Of a stretch of 64,000 bases of DNA, positions 1 to 10,869 are shown one piece after another. Position numbers and translations under genes: made by a program. The DNA lies in contig NC_079206.1 in NCBI RefSeq assembly GCF_026745355.1, positions 5,477,044-5,541,043 on the forward strand, written 5' to 3'. This DNA is from Beta vulgaris subsp. vulgaris (lineage: Eukaryota > Streptophyta > Magnoliopsida > Caryophyllales > Amaranthaceae). Positions within the stretch are counted from its first letter, which is position 1. Each line of letters starts with the position of its first letter. The notes beneath the pieces were generated by a model that had not been told where the DNA came from, searched no databases, and saw only the letters and a list, made by a program, of their open reading frames with translations.

Positions 1-364
1 TAGTCTCATGGGTGAAACTAGGCATTAGGGTTGAGGATATTACTTTTGAACAATTATATATGTTTGTCTTATAATGATGGGATCATAGATCCCTATGCTA
101 CTGCACTAGCTAAACTTGATGACTTAATCTTTTAATATATCATTCCAGTTAACCAAAAATAAATACAGAAGTCACATCTCACACAACGAATTGTTTTAAG
201 TCTCCTCGATCAAAAGATTTCGCGAAACAAGATTACGTCCTGCCAAAACTTAGACCTTCTTTCCCGTCAAAAAAAAAAAAAAAGATACCTCCTAATACCT
301 AATACCTAATACTTCTAGTCTTCTATGCGAATTTTTAGATAAAGAATCATTGGATATAATGATA
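1..364. other. intergenic, no gene seen
   Basis: I see no coding sequence or recognisable element here. The stretch is AT-rich with a poly-A run near 269-284 and a short direct repeat of 'ctaatac' near 290-312. Its last bases (356-364, ATAATGATA) are the left target duplication of the adjoining Mutator-like element. Confidence 0.6.
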
Positions 365-1335
365 TGAAAAATTGTCAAGAATAGGCCAACCTTTGTGCGG
401 TCTCCTAAAACTAAGTCAGCTATTTGATTATCCTGGAATGAGCTAACATTTGATACCTATCAATTTATAACAATTCATGACCTATTACTAACCTCTTTAG
501 TAGGTTAAATGTCCATGTGTCATTGTCTCATTCGTTCATTTAATAATTTAAATAGTTTGAAAAAATATAACTTAATTTCCGTATCCCTCTCCCCACCCCA
601 CCACCGCTACTTCTCCTTACTCCTTAATTAGTTCCTTCCTCCAATTCTCATCTATCTCATCAGTCCTCTCATCACAGCCGGCACCACCGGCCACGCACCA
701 ATATAGCCACCCTAGCTACCAGAGAGCCCGAATGGTCACGGTAGCAGAGAACCACGTCCTCGACGAAATGGGAGTGGCCCGTGAGGCAGCGCGTGGGCAC
801 CACATAAGTTTTGTCCTCCTTGGTTAGCTTTCAAAGGATGATGAAATTGCCATGTGACGTGGTTACGATCATGTTAAGTTTATCGATTGGGGTTGTGATG
901 GCTGTCATTGTGTTAGTATGGGCCCGCATTGTGGCACACAATTGGAGTTGTTCTCCCATGCTGAAGTGGATGGTGAATTTGTGTGAGAGAGATAAGAGTA
1001 AAAATGAGAGGTTTTTATGTGGGAGATTGTTGGGAGGTTGAAAGATGTTGGAGGACGGTTTTTTTTTGCTAGAGAGGAAGAGAGGTGGCAACCATGGTTG
1101 ATAGTGACTGCCATCCATGGAAAGGAGAAGTAAACGGTGAGAAAAAGAAAAAAAAAATCCAGAAATTGCAAAATAAATAAAATTGACTTGTTAAACCGGT
1201 TACAACTTACAAGTCATTTGACTTGTTAATTAAAAGTTTAAATGATATCAAAGTTAGCATATAGTAGAGATATCAAATGACTGACTAATTTTTAGAAGAT
1301 CACGCAAAGATTGACTTATTCTTGACATTTTTTTC
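365..1335. mobile_element. Mutator-like (possible Pack-MULE) element
   Basis: The element is bounded by a perfect 9-bp direct repeat, ATAATGATA, at 356-364 and 1336-1344, the size made by Mutator transposases. Its ends are long imperfect inverted repeats of roughly 150 bp: the left end begins TGAAAAATTGTCAAG and the right end reads TGAAAAAAATGTCAAG on the other strand. No transposase frame is present, so it is non-autonomous. The interior (about 570-1120) is clearly richer in G and C than its surroundings, with proline/alanine-type codon runs such as 'ccggcaccaccggccacgc', which would fit a captured host-gene fragment. I do not recognise the source. Open frames at 811-1041 (+) and 831-1118 (-) overlap on opposite strands, and I do not call either a gene. 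Confidence 0.8.
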
Positions 1336-1399
1336 ATAATGATAATGTAATTAGACTAACATAGTATTGAAGGGCTAATCATAGATTTTAAATGTGTAC

Positions 1400-2012
1400 C
1401 TTTCCTTAAACTTTGTTGCTGCTGCTACGTTAATAACAATATCTATATTCTCGTACATTTCTTCTATCTGATCCGCTGCAAGTCCAAGGTTCTCGTAGGA
1501 CGCATCACCCGCAACTGCAATTATTTTCTCAGATACAAAAGAATCAAAATCAGAGCCCCATTTTTCTCTTAAAACTTTGAACAACTCCTTGCCTAACACC
1601 TACATTAAATTGAAGACAGCAAAGTGAGGTCACAAATTGCATCTTAAAATTGGCCATTTTCATCACATTGTATAACTCTGGACGTACTACTGGTGGATCG
1701 ACATACCTCATCTCGCAGCCGCGAGTCCGCTGAATTAGCATCTGTAGCCCTTACAAGAAGGTATAATCTCTTCACGTTTGGTTGAACGCGAAGAATCTTT
1801 TCCAAAAGAACTGCAATCACAATATGAACAGTACATGTTGGTACCACGAAAATTTTCTTTGACACATTCATTGCACAGTAATTACACAATTCATAACCAT
1901 TGATAGAAAGAGAAGAAAAGAGAAAAATTTTACTCTTAGCAATGAAGCCAGTTGCACCGGTAACGAAGATGGTTTTGTTGCGAAGAAACTCAGCTATGCT
2001 GCCAAAATCCAT
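1400..2012 (-). pseudogene. fatty acyl-CoA reductase, 5' fragment (exons 1-3)
   Basis: Family: alcohol-forming fatty acyl-CoA reductases reduce long-chain acyl-CoA to primary alcohols for wax, suberin or sporopollenin. Exon 1 (2012 to about 1934) starts MDFGSIAEFLRNKTIFVTGA and contains the NAD(P)H-binding TGATGF motif. Exon 2 (1810-1707) encodes LLEKILRVQPNVKRLYLLVR. Exon 3 (1599-1400) encodes LGKELFKVLREKWGSDFDSF and ends at NVAAATKFKE. Each junction has GT and AG borders (donor near 1933, acceptor at 1811-1812, donor 1701-1706, acceptor 1600-1601, donor 1394-1399) and the frame is open across all three exons. About 125 of the usual 490 or so residues are present. The Tyr-Lys catalytic exon and the C-terminal domain are not found to the left. 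Either the gene is truncated at about 1390, or the remaining exons lie beyond the window edge across a long intron. I favour truncation. Confidence 0.8.
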
Positions 2013-2334
2013 AATGAGATCACTCGGACAGAAGATCCACTGGTAGATAGGTTTCCAAATATATTGATGATAGGTTTTTAAATGAATTAGACACGCTGAA
2101 GACTTTTCAGATGTCCTTCAAAGCGACAGCTAGCTTTAGCTGGGCAAATCGAGTATTAAAGTAGCACAGAGATCACAGATTCACTTTTATAAGAAGAAAA
2201 AATGAAACAAAAAAAAAAAAAAAACTGTTATTAGTAATAAAATTGTACCAAATTGAAATAATCTATCAGGCAATTCATGCTGGATCTCGACCATCACAAC
2301 TAATAGCATATTCATATAATAGAAAAACCAGATG
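2013..2334. other. upstream of FAR fragment; start of peptide-type promoter homology
   Basis: No gene is visible. From about 2255 the sequence resembles the region upstream of the B-type peptide genes: 'caggcaattcatgctgg' here against 'caggcaattcattgctgg' near 24090 and 42030. This shows that the promoter homology extends beyond the tandem module that follows. Confidence 0.5.
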
Positions 2335-3475
2335 AAAGTGGAATTCACGTATAGATATCTTGATTGACTGATTATCTTAACATAATTATGTGAGAATCTA
2401 ATAAAAAATGTAATCTTGGAATACATGCGAAAAAAATATTTAAAGCATCTAACAAGCTGAGCACAACTCTCATATTGTTAAGAATATAACCCTATATCTT
2501 GATTGACTGATTATCTTAAATTCTTAACATAATTATGTGAGAATCGATCTAATAAAAAATGTAATCTTGTAATACATGCGAAAAAAATATTTAAAGCATC
2601 TAACAAGCTGAGCACAACTGTCATATAGTTAAGAATAGAACCTGATATCCTGATTGACTGATTATTGTAAGAATAGTGACTTGAATAGTGCCTTGAAGGT
2701 GTTTGGTAGAATGCGTTAAGAAGGAATGACATAAGGCTGACTTTGAATGCATATATCTCTCAATCTATAAATGATTTTGATGTGATTCCAATTGGAGCTG
2801 ATAGCTTGTTCCAAGAGCTTTCCAACGATAGGTCATATGCCCAATTCCGCTGAGAAACGAGAAAGTTATGACAATTTTACGAAGAACTGACGAAATTGTT
2901 TTTTCCTGCGCTCCGCCCGGGCAGGTCGGGCGGATCTCGCCCGGTCGGGCGCGCAAACACGTTCGCACGGGCCGCCCGGGCGGGTCGGCGATTGATGCGG
3001 GAAACGCGTTTTGAGCCGTTTAGTATAAATAGGTTATTTTAACCTATGTTTTACACCGCAAATTAGTCTCTATTCTCTCTGTAATCTGGTTTTCCTCACA
3101 TAATAAAATATTCTCTCCCTCTCTGCCATGGATGTAGCCAAATTGGTGAACCACGTAAATCTGTTGTCTGTGTTTTATTATTTTTTGCATTCATTATTTA
3201 TTTCTCTCTCACATCCGTTATAACAATTATCTTAGCGTAATTATGTGAGAATCTAATAAAAAAAATGTAATCTTATAATACATGCGAAAAAAGTATTTAA
3301 AGCATCTAACAAGCTGAGCACAACTCTCATATTGTTAAGAATATAGCCCTATATCTTGTTTGACTGACTATCTTAAATTCTTAACATAAGCTTGTAATAC
3401 ATGCGAAAAAAATATTTAAAGCATCTAACAAGTTGAGCACAACTCTCATATTGTTAAGAATATAACCCACATGTG
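2335..3475 (+). repeat. four tandem copies of a peptide-gene promoter module
   Basis: A unit of about 145 bp is repeated at about 2345-2490, 2491-2640, 2641-2665 plus 3226-3350 (split by a solo LTR), and 3351-3470. Each copy runs from 'tatcttgattgactgatta' through 'ttatgtgagaatc', 'atgcgaaaaaaatatttaaa' and 'gcatctaacaagctgagcac' to 'aactctcatattgttaag'. The same ordered motifs lie 200-360 bp before the start codons of the peptide genes (for example 24170-24310 and 42110-42250, more weakly 12435-12575). No TATA-start region or peptide coding sequence follows the array, so this is a promoter segment amplified without a gene, probably a remnant of a lost family member. Copy 4 has lost a short internal segment. 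Confidence 0.75.
2666..3225 (+). mobile_element. solo LTR, 560 bp, TSD ATTAT
   Basis: The LTR begins TGTAAGAATAG and ends CCGTTATAACA. It is flanked by ATTAT at 2661-2665 and 3226-3230. Removing it rejoins the interrupted promoter-module copy. The 3' portion ('ggtgaaccacgtaaatctg' and a CT-rich leader) is typical of Copia-type LTRs. It contains a block of GC palindromes (about 2915-2990, 'gcccgggcaggtcgggcgg') and the phrase 'gctttccaacgataggt', which also occur in unrelated LTRs of this window. Confidence 0.85.
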
Positions 3476-3641
3476 AGTTAGGAATAGTTTGTCCCACATT
3501 GAAGAGTTAGAGAGAGTGTGACTAACATATAAGTTTAATGGGCTACTCCTCCTATTATCAATTGGTTTTAGGATGTAACCTCATATGAGCTTGTGAGTAG
3601 GTCACTCTTTTCTCAGAAGCGGCTAATGTGTTAGGCCCAAT
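3476..3641. repeat. possible TRIM or LTR fragment
   Basis: The text 'gtttgtcccacattgaagag' followed by 'aagtttaatgggctactcct' and 'ggttttaggatgtaacctc' resembles the short terminal repeats of small non-autonomous retrotransposons. I could not find matching flanking duplications, so the call is weak. Confidence 0.25.
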
Positions 3642-4101
3642 CACTAGTAGAAAAAGGACGATTTGCGTCCCCTCAATTGCGTCGCACAGAAACGGAAACG
3701 ACGCACAGTTAGGATTTGCGTCGCATGTGGGAAGCTGTGCGACGCAAATCACAAAAATCTCCCAGCAGGTGCCCGGTATATGTGTCGCACCCTCCTCACA
3801 TGCGACGCAAATTAACAATGTGCGTCGCTTGTTGCGAAGGTGCGACACATATTCTGCGCACCAGTTGGAGAGATTATTAAATCAATGTGCGTCGCACGTT
3901 ATGAAGGTGTGTTGCAAAATGCTAATGTGCGTCGGACCCCTTGACCCATCCGACGCACATCAGCCTAATCACTTATAAAGCCTCTCCCTCTCCTTTTAAA
4001 TTTTTCAAACCCTAAAAATACCCTCTCTCACCCGTCTCTCACCCTCTCACCCTCAAAACCGTCTCTCACCTTCTCACCCTCAAAACCGTCTCTCTCCTTA
4101 A

Positions 4102-4105
<4 letters not shown>

Positions 4106-4145
<40 letters not shown>
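4106..4145. repeat. (CT)n microsatellite
   Basis: A pure CT run lies inside a longer CT-rich segment (about 4020-4205) within the CACTA element. The segment is also full of 'cctctcaccctcaaa' repeats. Confidence 0.9.
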
Positions 4146-4149
<4 letters not shown>

Positions 4150-5183
4150 AACACTCAAACCCCCTCTCTCTCTCTCTCACCCTCAAACACACTCTCTCTC
4201 CGGCGAAAAAATTGAATATCTCCGGCGAAAAATAGGTATAATCGCAACAAACAACTTCGTTTTTAGATCTACAATTGCACAATATTGAAGATCTCCGGCG
4301 AAAATTTGGTACAATCGCAACGAAAAATCTAATTTTTCATTTTCGAGTTAGATTTCCGGCGAAATTTTGGTATAATCGCAACGAAAATTGAAGATCTTCA
4401 AGTATTATCTCGGGCGACCTCTTCGTTCGTTCGTTCGTAATAAGGTAGTTTGTTTATTTTTCTTTTTTCTTCTTTTTCGCATGTCTTAATTTTTAGTTAT
4501 TTGTCATTTTTTTCAGATCTGTTTGAAGACCTCCTCATTTTTTCAATTCGAACATTTCACAAAGAACAACTGAGGAAGAGCCATGAATTCCAGAAATTTC
4601 ATGACTTATTCTAGTTCGAACATTTCTTCGCTTGTTTAGATCTGATTTTGTTGATTTTTAGGTTCAATTTTTTATCTTAGTTTTGTATTTTTTAGATCTG
4701 ACAAAGAACAAAAATTGAAGAAGAATAATATCTCATTTTCGTTTTATTTCCGTTCAATTTTTAGATTCAATTTAGTTTTATTTTTGTTCAATTTTTAGGT
4801 TCAATTTCGTTTTATTTTCGTTCAATTTTTAGGTTCAATTTTCGTTCGACCATGTTGTAATTTTGTTTAATCCATGTTGTATAATATGATTTTGATATTT
4901 TTAGATCTGGTTGGTGTTTTATTTTCATTCATGTGAGTTTGTCTCTGTTTTCAAACTAAGTCTGTAATTTAGATCTAGTTAATGGTGAAATGAAATTTTG
5001 TTTTTTTTTAAAAAAAAATGAGCCATTTGCGTTGGATGTGGCCCTCCATCCGACGCATATCCTACTTTTTAAAAAAAAAATGAAGCATGTGCGCCGCACA
5101 TAGCCAATGGTGCGACGCAGATGCGTGATTTGCGTCGCACCGTATACAAGGTGCGACGCAAATAGCTAAACGATCTGCGTCGT

Positions 5184-6711
5184 TGGTAGGTGTGTCGCAC
5201 ACCTATCAAAAATAATTACCTAACTAACTTCCTAACTATGTAGCAGAGCAAGTCAGGGTCGAATCCACAGGGACAAACGTATCAAACACTAGATATCTTG
5301 ACTCAATTTAACTAAACGAGTGACAAACAATGATGAAAAGGGTGTTGACTAAGACTAACACTAAACTACGATAATTACTAAGAAACACAAGATATAATCA
5401 ATTGACTAAAACATCTAGAATTAAGCATCACCACTAGCATGACCAATACATGAATAATTCCATCCCAAATAACATAATCAAGAATCCAAGAGGAGTAATG
5501 CACCCTATAATTACCAAAGATCTCTCCCGAGTACCAATGGCTACTCTAAACAAGCAATCAAACCTATTCCCATAGAATCATGCAAGAAAGAGGCATTAAG
5601 CATAACATCACAATTAAATTCCTAGCAATCCCATCTAACTATTCCCATAGAAGATATTCATACCATTGATTGGATCAACAAAACCATCTAGATTCAATTC
5701 CCATTGAAAATAAGATATACGGAGTCAAATCAAAATCACCTATCCCTAGTATGATAATGAGCATAAGAACAATCCAATCAAACAAGAACAATTGATCATA
5801 TAATTTGGGATTAATGGAAGAATTCATATATTAAATCATTGCTAGGGTTTTACTTAACCCTAGATTAATGGACTACTCACACATAATTGAAATAGCAAAA
5901 CAAATAATAAACAAATTAAGAGACATAATAATAATGAAAGGAAAGAAGAGATTAAGAAAACTTAGTCTTTACTTGAACGAATCAAAGCGTAGTAATCAAT
6001 GTTTAACAATGGAGTAAACTCAAAAGCTCTCTAAAAAGTTATAAAATGTATTCTCCAGTAAAAAGGCGTAGTTTTTAACTCTAAGAAAATAGTATTTATA
6101 TGTCTCGTAAATTCGGCGCAACACGCGCTCAAAACAACCAAAAGATCGTCCCGCCCAACCGGTCGGGCGGATTTCGCCCGGTCGGGCGGTCGTCAGGTCT
6201 GATGCTTCTTCATCGCGCCCGACCGGGCGGATTTCAGCACAATAGTCATTCGCCTCGCCCGACCGCCCGGGCGGATTTCGCCCGGTCGGGCCCGCATGTA
6301 AAATTCGCCTGGCAGCTTTAATCTTCTAAAATTGGCTAAGTAGCATTCGCCCGACCGCCCGGGCGGAATTCGCCCGGTCGGGCGCGGGAGCAAATTTTCT
6401 TGGAACTTCAGCGTTCGATTTCTGACTAAGTAAGACTCGCCCGACCAGCCGGGGCAGATGTCGCCCGGTCGGGCGGTCATCAGGTTTTTAGGCAAATGCG
6501 AGATTTTCGCGCGTCCCGACTTCATGTCTCATGTAGCGATGTCAAGGATTAGGAATTGCACCAAAATATGCTATTTCCTACAAAAGTCAATCTGAAAACA
6601 CAACCACACTACAAGACACACATTAGTACTAAAAAGGGCTCCGAAGAGCGCAATTAATACCAATAATCCATGGGAAATGGGGGTAAAATTCTATATAAAA
6701 TAGACATATCA
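5184..6711 (-). mobile_element. solo LTR, 1528 bp, TSD GTCGT
   Basis: On the minus strand it begins TGATATGTCTATTTTATATA and ends with ACACACCTACCA. GTCGT lies on both sides (5179-5183 and 6712-6716). It is the same family as 17937-19468, in the opposite orientation. It carries five GC-rich palindromic clusters (about 6150, 6215, 6255, 6350 and 6440) spaced by roughly 35 to 95 bp in otherwise AT-rich sequence. No internal retrotransposon sequence is present, so it is the product of LTR-LTR recombination. Confidence 0.9.
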
Positions 6712-6838
6712 GTCGTATCCACATACGACGCAGATCAATGATAGGTCATTTGCGTCGAGACCTGTGCCGTCGGACCCATGTCCGACGCAAATAGGGGTCC
6801 CAGGTCCGACACAAATCGACGTTTATCTACTAATGAAT

Positions 6839-7438
6839 GAAGTTTGTCACATATGCTAATCATTTCGGATTGTTTTCTACTTTTGCTCAGTCTCTCTGTT
6901 TCTGTTCTTTGTTTTCTACTATATTGATATGATTTTTGACATTGTCATGATTGCGATACACTTTCAAGGTGTTGAATTCAATTATTGACTTACTACCCTA
7001 AGAAGGCTAACGTTATGGTGTTAGTGTATTTTTCGCGAGCTCATTCAATACATTATGCATGCAAATTGCAATGCTAAACAATGCTATTATTTTCGGTAAG
7101 TGAGAGGGTAATCAGTGCTATTGTTAGTCAAGAGTATTCTCATTAGAGCTAGTAAACGTGTCATGTCACTAATTCACAAACGGGTCTGTCATGTGGAAAA
7201 AAATAGGTAAAGGGCGGGAGTTTCTCCGAAAGAATTGGACGATGGAAAGACCATAATTCTCGAGTTTATACAAACCGTTACTTTATACTTATGTTGGGGA
7301 CTCGTAGTGGTATGCCATCATGTGACCCAAATAACTCCTTTGAAACCAAAAAAAAAAACTCTTGAATAATATTCAAAACACAAAAATCAAAAGTAACCAC
7401 TTTAAATCTAAGAGTAACCTAAAATCGAAAGTAATCTA
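6839..7438. repeat. remnant of B-type upstream region, then Mutator-type debris
   Basis: Around 6905-6990 the sequence ('attgatatgatttttgacat', 'tcatgattgcgatac', 'gtgttgaattcaattat') matches the region about 530-560 bp before the B-type peptide genes (near 23985-24050 and 41925-42000). Homology fades after 7000. Around 7265-7310 'ttactttatacttatgttgg' matches the repeated region near 11275. No gene is visible. Confidence 0.5.
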
Positions 7439-8411
7439 TCATAAACTTAAATTTCTTGCCATTGCTTCAATATCAGGCAAATCAAAAGTTTCACAACGTC
7501 GACGAACATGAATAGCATTATCATCTATTTGACCATCCATATTCTTGATCACATTCCCATCATTTTCCCCATCCTCATCCTCATCCTCATTCGCATGCTC
7601 ACCCTCATCCTCATTCGCATGCTCACCCTCATCCTCATGATTCATTATTAGCTCTATCTTTCTATCATCTTCGAGACTTCAATCCTTGTGTCAAGGGTTA
7701 TAGGATAACCTTCTTCCAATAACCCAATACCATATTTACGGCTTTGAGGGTAATTCTCTCCTTCAGTTTTTTAGTAGTCTAATGTTGAATCAAAGGTAAA
7801 GATTTAGGAGAAGGAAGACCTTGAAATTTCAATCTTTATACATAACAAACATGAAGCAACAGTACACAACCACCAATATATTGCTTGATGTCTTTATACT
7901 TCTACATATGTGTTGCTAAGTCATCCAACACGTATGAACACCAATCATACTCCTTAATTCTACCAACATTAATCAATGCACGCACAATCTTAATATCTAC
8001 CAGAGTGTTTAATGAAGGTTCTAGCAATGTAATTATTTCAGACATCACAAAACACCGCTTAAAATCATCATTTTCAAGAGGAAAATCATCATCCATCTCC
8101 ATTAGCATCCTCATTAATGCTGGAGTAACAGCCCCAGATGAATGGCCATAGTTTTCAACCCAAAAACTCTTCAATTTCGTATCATCATCTCTTCTATATA
8201 TTGGAATTTTAAATATCCCCATTGGAATTCCAAACACATCAGCAACATTGGCAGATTTCAACAAAACTCGATGATTTCCTATCATCAACACCTTATCCTT
8301 AGGGAAGAGATTACTATACACAAGTATCATATCCCTAGAAAATTCCTCTAGCTTCAATTGAAATAAACTACCGGAACCAATCAATATTGTGTACAACCTC
8401 CTTTTGTTCAT
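7439..8411 (-). pseudogene. plant-mobile-domain-like (transposon-associated) gene fragment
   Basis: Two minus-strand frames appear to belong together. The upstream one (8411-7902, 169 aa) reads LLKSANVADVFGIPMGIFKI and later NDDFKRCFVMSEIITLLEPS and YDWCSYVLDDLATHM. This arrangement is typical of the plant-mobile or DUF1985-like domain found in Mutator elements that also carry Ulp1-type proteases. The downstream one (7645-7439, 68 aa) is very acidic, with a repeated NEDEGEHA-type motif. An interrupted 250-bp stretch separates them, and no protease or transposase domain remains. I infer a decayed internal gene of a Mutator-like element. The family assignment rests on recalled motif style and needs a profile search. 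Confidence 0.45.
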
Positions 8412-8769
8412 TCGAAAGTTTTTTTGAAAAGATTAATAAGCATTATCGGCCGACATCTCACAATAGTGTCCTTTTTCCTAAAATCAATAAACATTTTAGT
8501 TAGAATAACTAACAAGAACAATAACACTTCATAAACATACATATCAGAAAAACAAAACTAACACTTATATTGGTAAACTAACACCTTTGTTTACTAACTA
8601 AAATTGACCAAAATCATATAGTCAAAAATAGAAAGGCATTTGAAAATAAATAACACTCTACATTCATTAACATAACCACCAAAATTTAATAAATAAAGTA
8701 ATCACCACAATCAATAAAGTAAAAAGGCATTTCTATAAATTTAATCATCAAGAAAATAACACATCATGA
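8412..8769. other. AT-rich stretch, no gene seen
   Basis: This is low-complexity AT-rich sequence with repeated 'aataaagtaatcacc' and 'actaacac' phrases. No coding signal is visible between the mobile-domain fragment and the captured KIN/COR tail. Confidence 0.5.
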
Positions 8770-8856
8770 AATGTAATGCAAGCTGGTGAACAGGTGAAGA
8801 CTAAGGCAGGGGAAGCTACTGAAGTTGTCAAGAAGGCCACTGGCATGAACAAATGA
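8770..8856 (+). pseudogene. captured C-terminus of a KIN/COR6.6-type stress protein
   Basis: The frame encodes QAGEQVKTKAGEATEVVKKA followed by TGMNK and a TGA stop (8854-8856). This matches the end of the small KIN1/KIN2/COR6.6 late-embryogenesis-type proteins, which finish with an amphipathic AxxAxxxVKxATGMNK-like tail. Only about 28 of the usual 65 or so residues are present. The sequence starts abruptly at about 8770, as if one terminal exon had been copied. A plausible 3' untranslated region follows to about 9040 ('ttttccttttaaatcaatgaaatc'). It lies within Mutator-type debris, so I infer gene-fragment capture and not an active gene. Confidence 0.7.
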
Positions 8857-10837
8857 ACCCATCTAGACCAACTTGCTTTCGAAAAATTGCATTCGTTTTT
8901 CTTCTGTATAGTCAACTTTTATTTGCAATCTTTAAAGTCTAATCAGTGTAAAAGCAGTAAAAATTTACAGTTTCTGGGTTCCTGATATTAGCTTGTTTTC
9001 CTTTTAAATCAATGAAATCAAAAGCTTTATAGGCACTTTCTCTTTCGCCTGATTTTGTTGTGTCTATTTCAAAAAGCTATTTTTCTATGAAAAAGAAAAT
9101 CTAATTAAAATGAAATTATACTTTGGACAAGGTGTTACTTTTACACTTAAGCAGCAGATACTTTATATATTTTTAATTTACCGTCCACTTATACTGTCGG
9201 ACGCTAAATTCAGACGCTAAAAAGGCGGATTCTTGTTGTGTTTACACTTAGGCAATGGTTATTATTGTTATCTGTTGAGAGCTACTTTATATATATTTTG
9301 TACAAGAGGTTACTTTTACACTTATGATCGGGTTACTTGAGTCAAAAGGTATACAATAACCTATCTTAATCTATCTCGAGATTATTGGGATATTTATGAT
9401 GTTGTTCACTTTAATCCCCTATTCTTCAAGAAGACTCTAACAGCACAAAAGAATCATAACTTCCATAAATTGGTAAAGTAACTACAATATATAAGAATAG
9501 TGACCCCTTTTAACAGCAAAGTAACCTCTAATACAAATACCTAGCTGGCTTAGAAGACGTACTTTCAGAAACCCGATGTATTTTATGAGCATTGCACTCT
9601 TCAACTTTAACCAATAGATTGATTGTTACATGTCTTCAATGGAACTTTAGCCCTTCGTGCAAGAGTATTCTTCTTACTCCTAGTTGGACGCCTTTATTAC
9701 AAAATCAGCTATATCTTCCTCAGGCATCGTGAACATCTTTCCTAACAGACTCAACTCCTGTATTAGCTTCGCGATTAATAGAGAAATTTAGCATTCTAAC
9801 TAGTTTAAATAAATAACAACAAAAGTGACCAAATAAGAACATCAAAACCAAACACAAACTTGGAAACACAAAAAAATAATAAGATAGCAAACTAGAATTA
9901 CTAATTACATAACAGCACAAGTGACAGAAAAACAACATATCCAGCTAGTAATTGATACAAAGATCATAAAGCAAAATATGGTTACAAGACTTCAAAGCTA
10001 AGGTTACTTAAAATCAAAATAGAGGTCACAAGACCAAAAACAAAAAGAATAATTTACATCAATTAAACAAAAAACCAAAAAAATTCAATTAAATAAACTC
10101 ATATATTGATGAACAATCAATTAAAAACTAAACATAGGGTTACTATTCACATAACAACACAAGAGACAAAAAAACAAGATATCTAATCACTGATAAAATA
10201 CGGTTACAAGACTTCAAACCTAGGATTACTAACAAAGAAATCAAAAAGAATAACTATCATCAATTTAACTCAAAACCAATAGAATCAACTGAAATTCATA
10301 TAAACTTGCAGGTCCACCTACAATCAACTATAAATTGAAACTGAAAAACTTATAAAATAGATAAAAAAAAAAACAATCATAATCAAACAAAATAGTAAGA
10401 TGAAAATAATGAAAAAAAGAATTCAAAAACACAAAATTACATTGTGAACCATGACCACCATCACTCGGACCACCATCACTGCGACCACAACGAGCTGTAC
10501 TCTAGCTATAATTTTGGAAACAATTCGAACAACGTAAAACAAGAACGAAAATTAACACCAAACCCTTGATGAAGATTGTTTGCAAAGTCGGATTCTAAAA
10601 CAGTAATGGAGGTTACGAACTGCGGAAAAAGAAAGAAGGAAAAGAGAGAGAGAGAGAAATGGGCTCCGTTATGTATTTCCCTAACCACGCTTGAGCTTGG
10701 GATCCGTTATATCACTAGACGTGCTTGGGCTTTTATATTAGTTGGCTACACCAATTATTCAAGGTGTGTCTATTTCTACAAGCTACTTCTCTATGAAAAC
10801 AAGAAAATCTAAAATGATATTATATTTTGTGCAATGG

Positions 10838-10861
10838 GTTTTTTTTTTTTTTTTTTTTTTT
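10838..10861. repeat. poly-T run
   Basis: A run of about 24 T interrupts the phrase 'gtgcaatgggtt..gcacttatccaggg' in the second tandem unit. No LINE sequence adjoins it. Confidence 0.9.
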
Positions 10862-10869
10862 GCACTTAT

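Larger units (their letters stand above)
3642..6835. mobile_element. non-autonomous CACTA element, TSD AAT
   Basis: The left end is CACTAGTAGAAAAAGGACGA. The right end, read on the other strand, is CATTAGTAGATAAACGTCGA. A 3-bp duplication AAT lies on both sides (3639-3641 and 6836-6838), as CACTA transposases make. Both subterminal regions are packed with copies of 'tgcgtcgcac' and its complement 'gtgcgacgca' (3660-3960, 5020-5180 and 6710-6800). No transposase frame is visible. The interior is a CT-rich leader-like segment plus AT-rich filler. A 1.53-kb solo LTR is inserted in it, so the element itself is about 1.66 kb. Confidence 0.85.

Noticed and set aside
811..1171. Overlapping frames inside the left Mutator-like element
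   Set aside because: They are on opposite strands and overlap, with no recognisable domain. Composition alone can explain them.
4028..4282. Arg/Glu-rich open frame on the minus strand
   Set aside because: It arises from the CT/GA-rich low-complexity run in the CACTA element.
7885..8351. Plus-strand frames opposite the plant-mobile-domain fragment
   Set aside because: They mirror the minus-strand frame, which carries the recognisable motifs.
10838..10861. Poly-T run as the tail of a LINE or SINE
   Set aside because: No adjoining retroposon sequence or target duplication. It interrupts a repeated phrase and looks like slippage.
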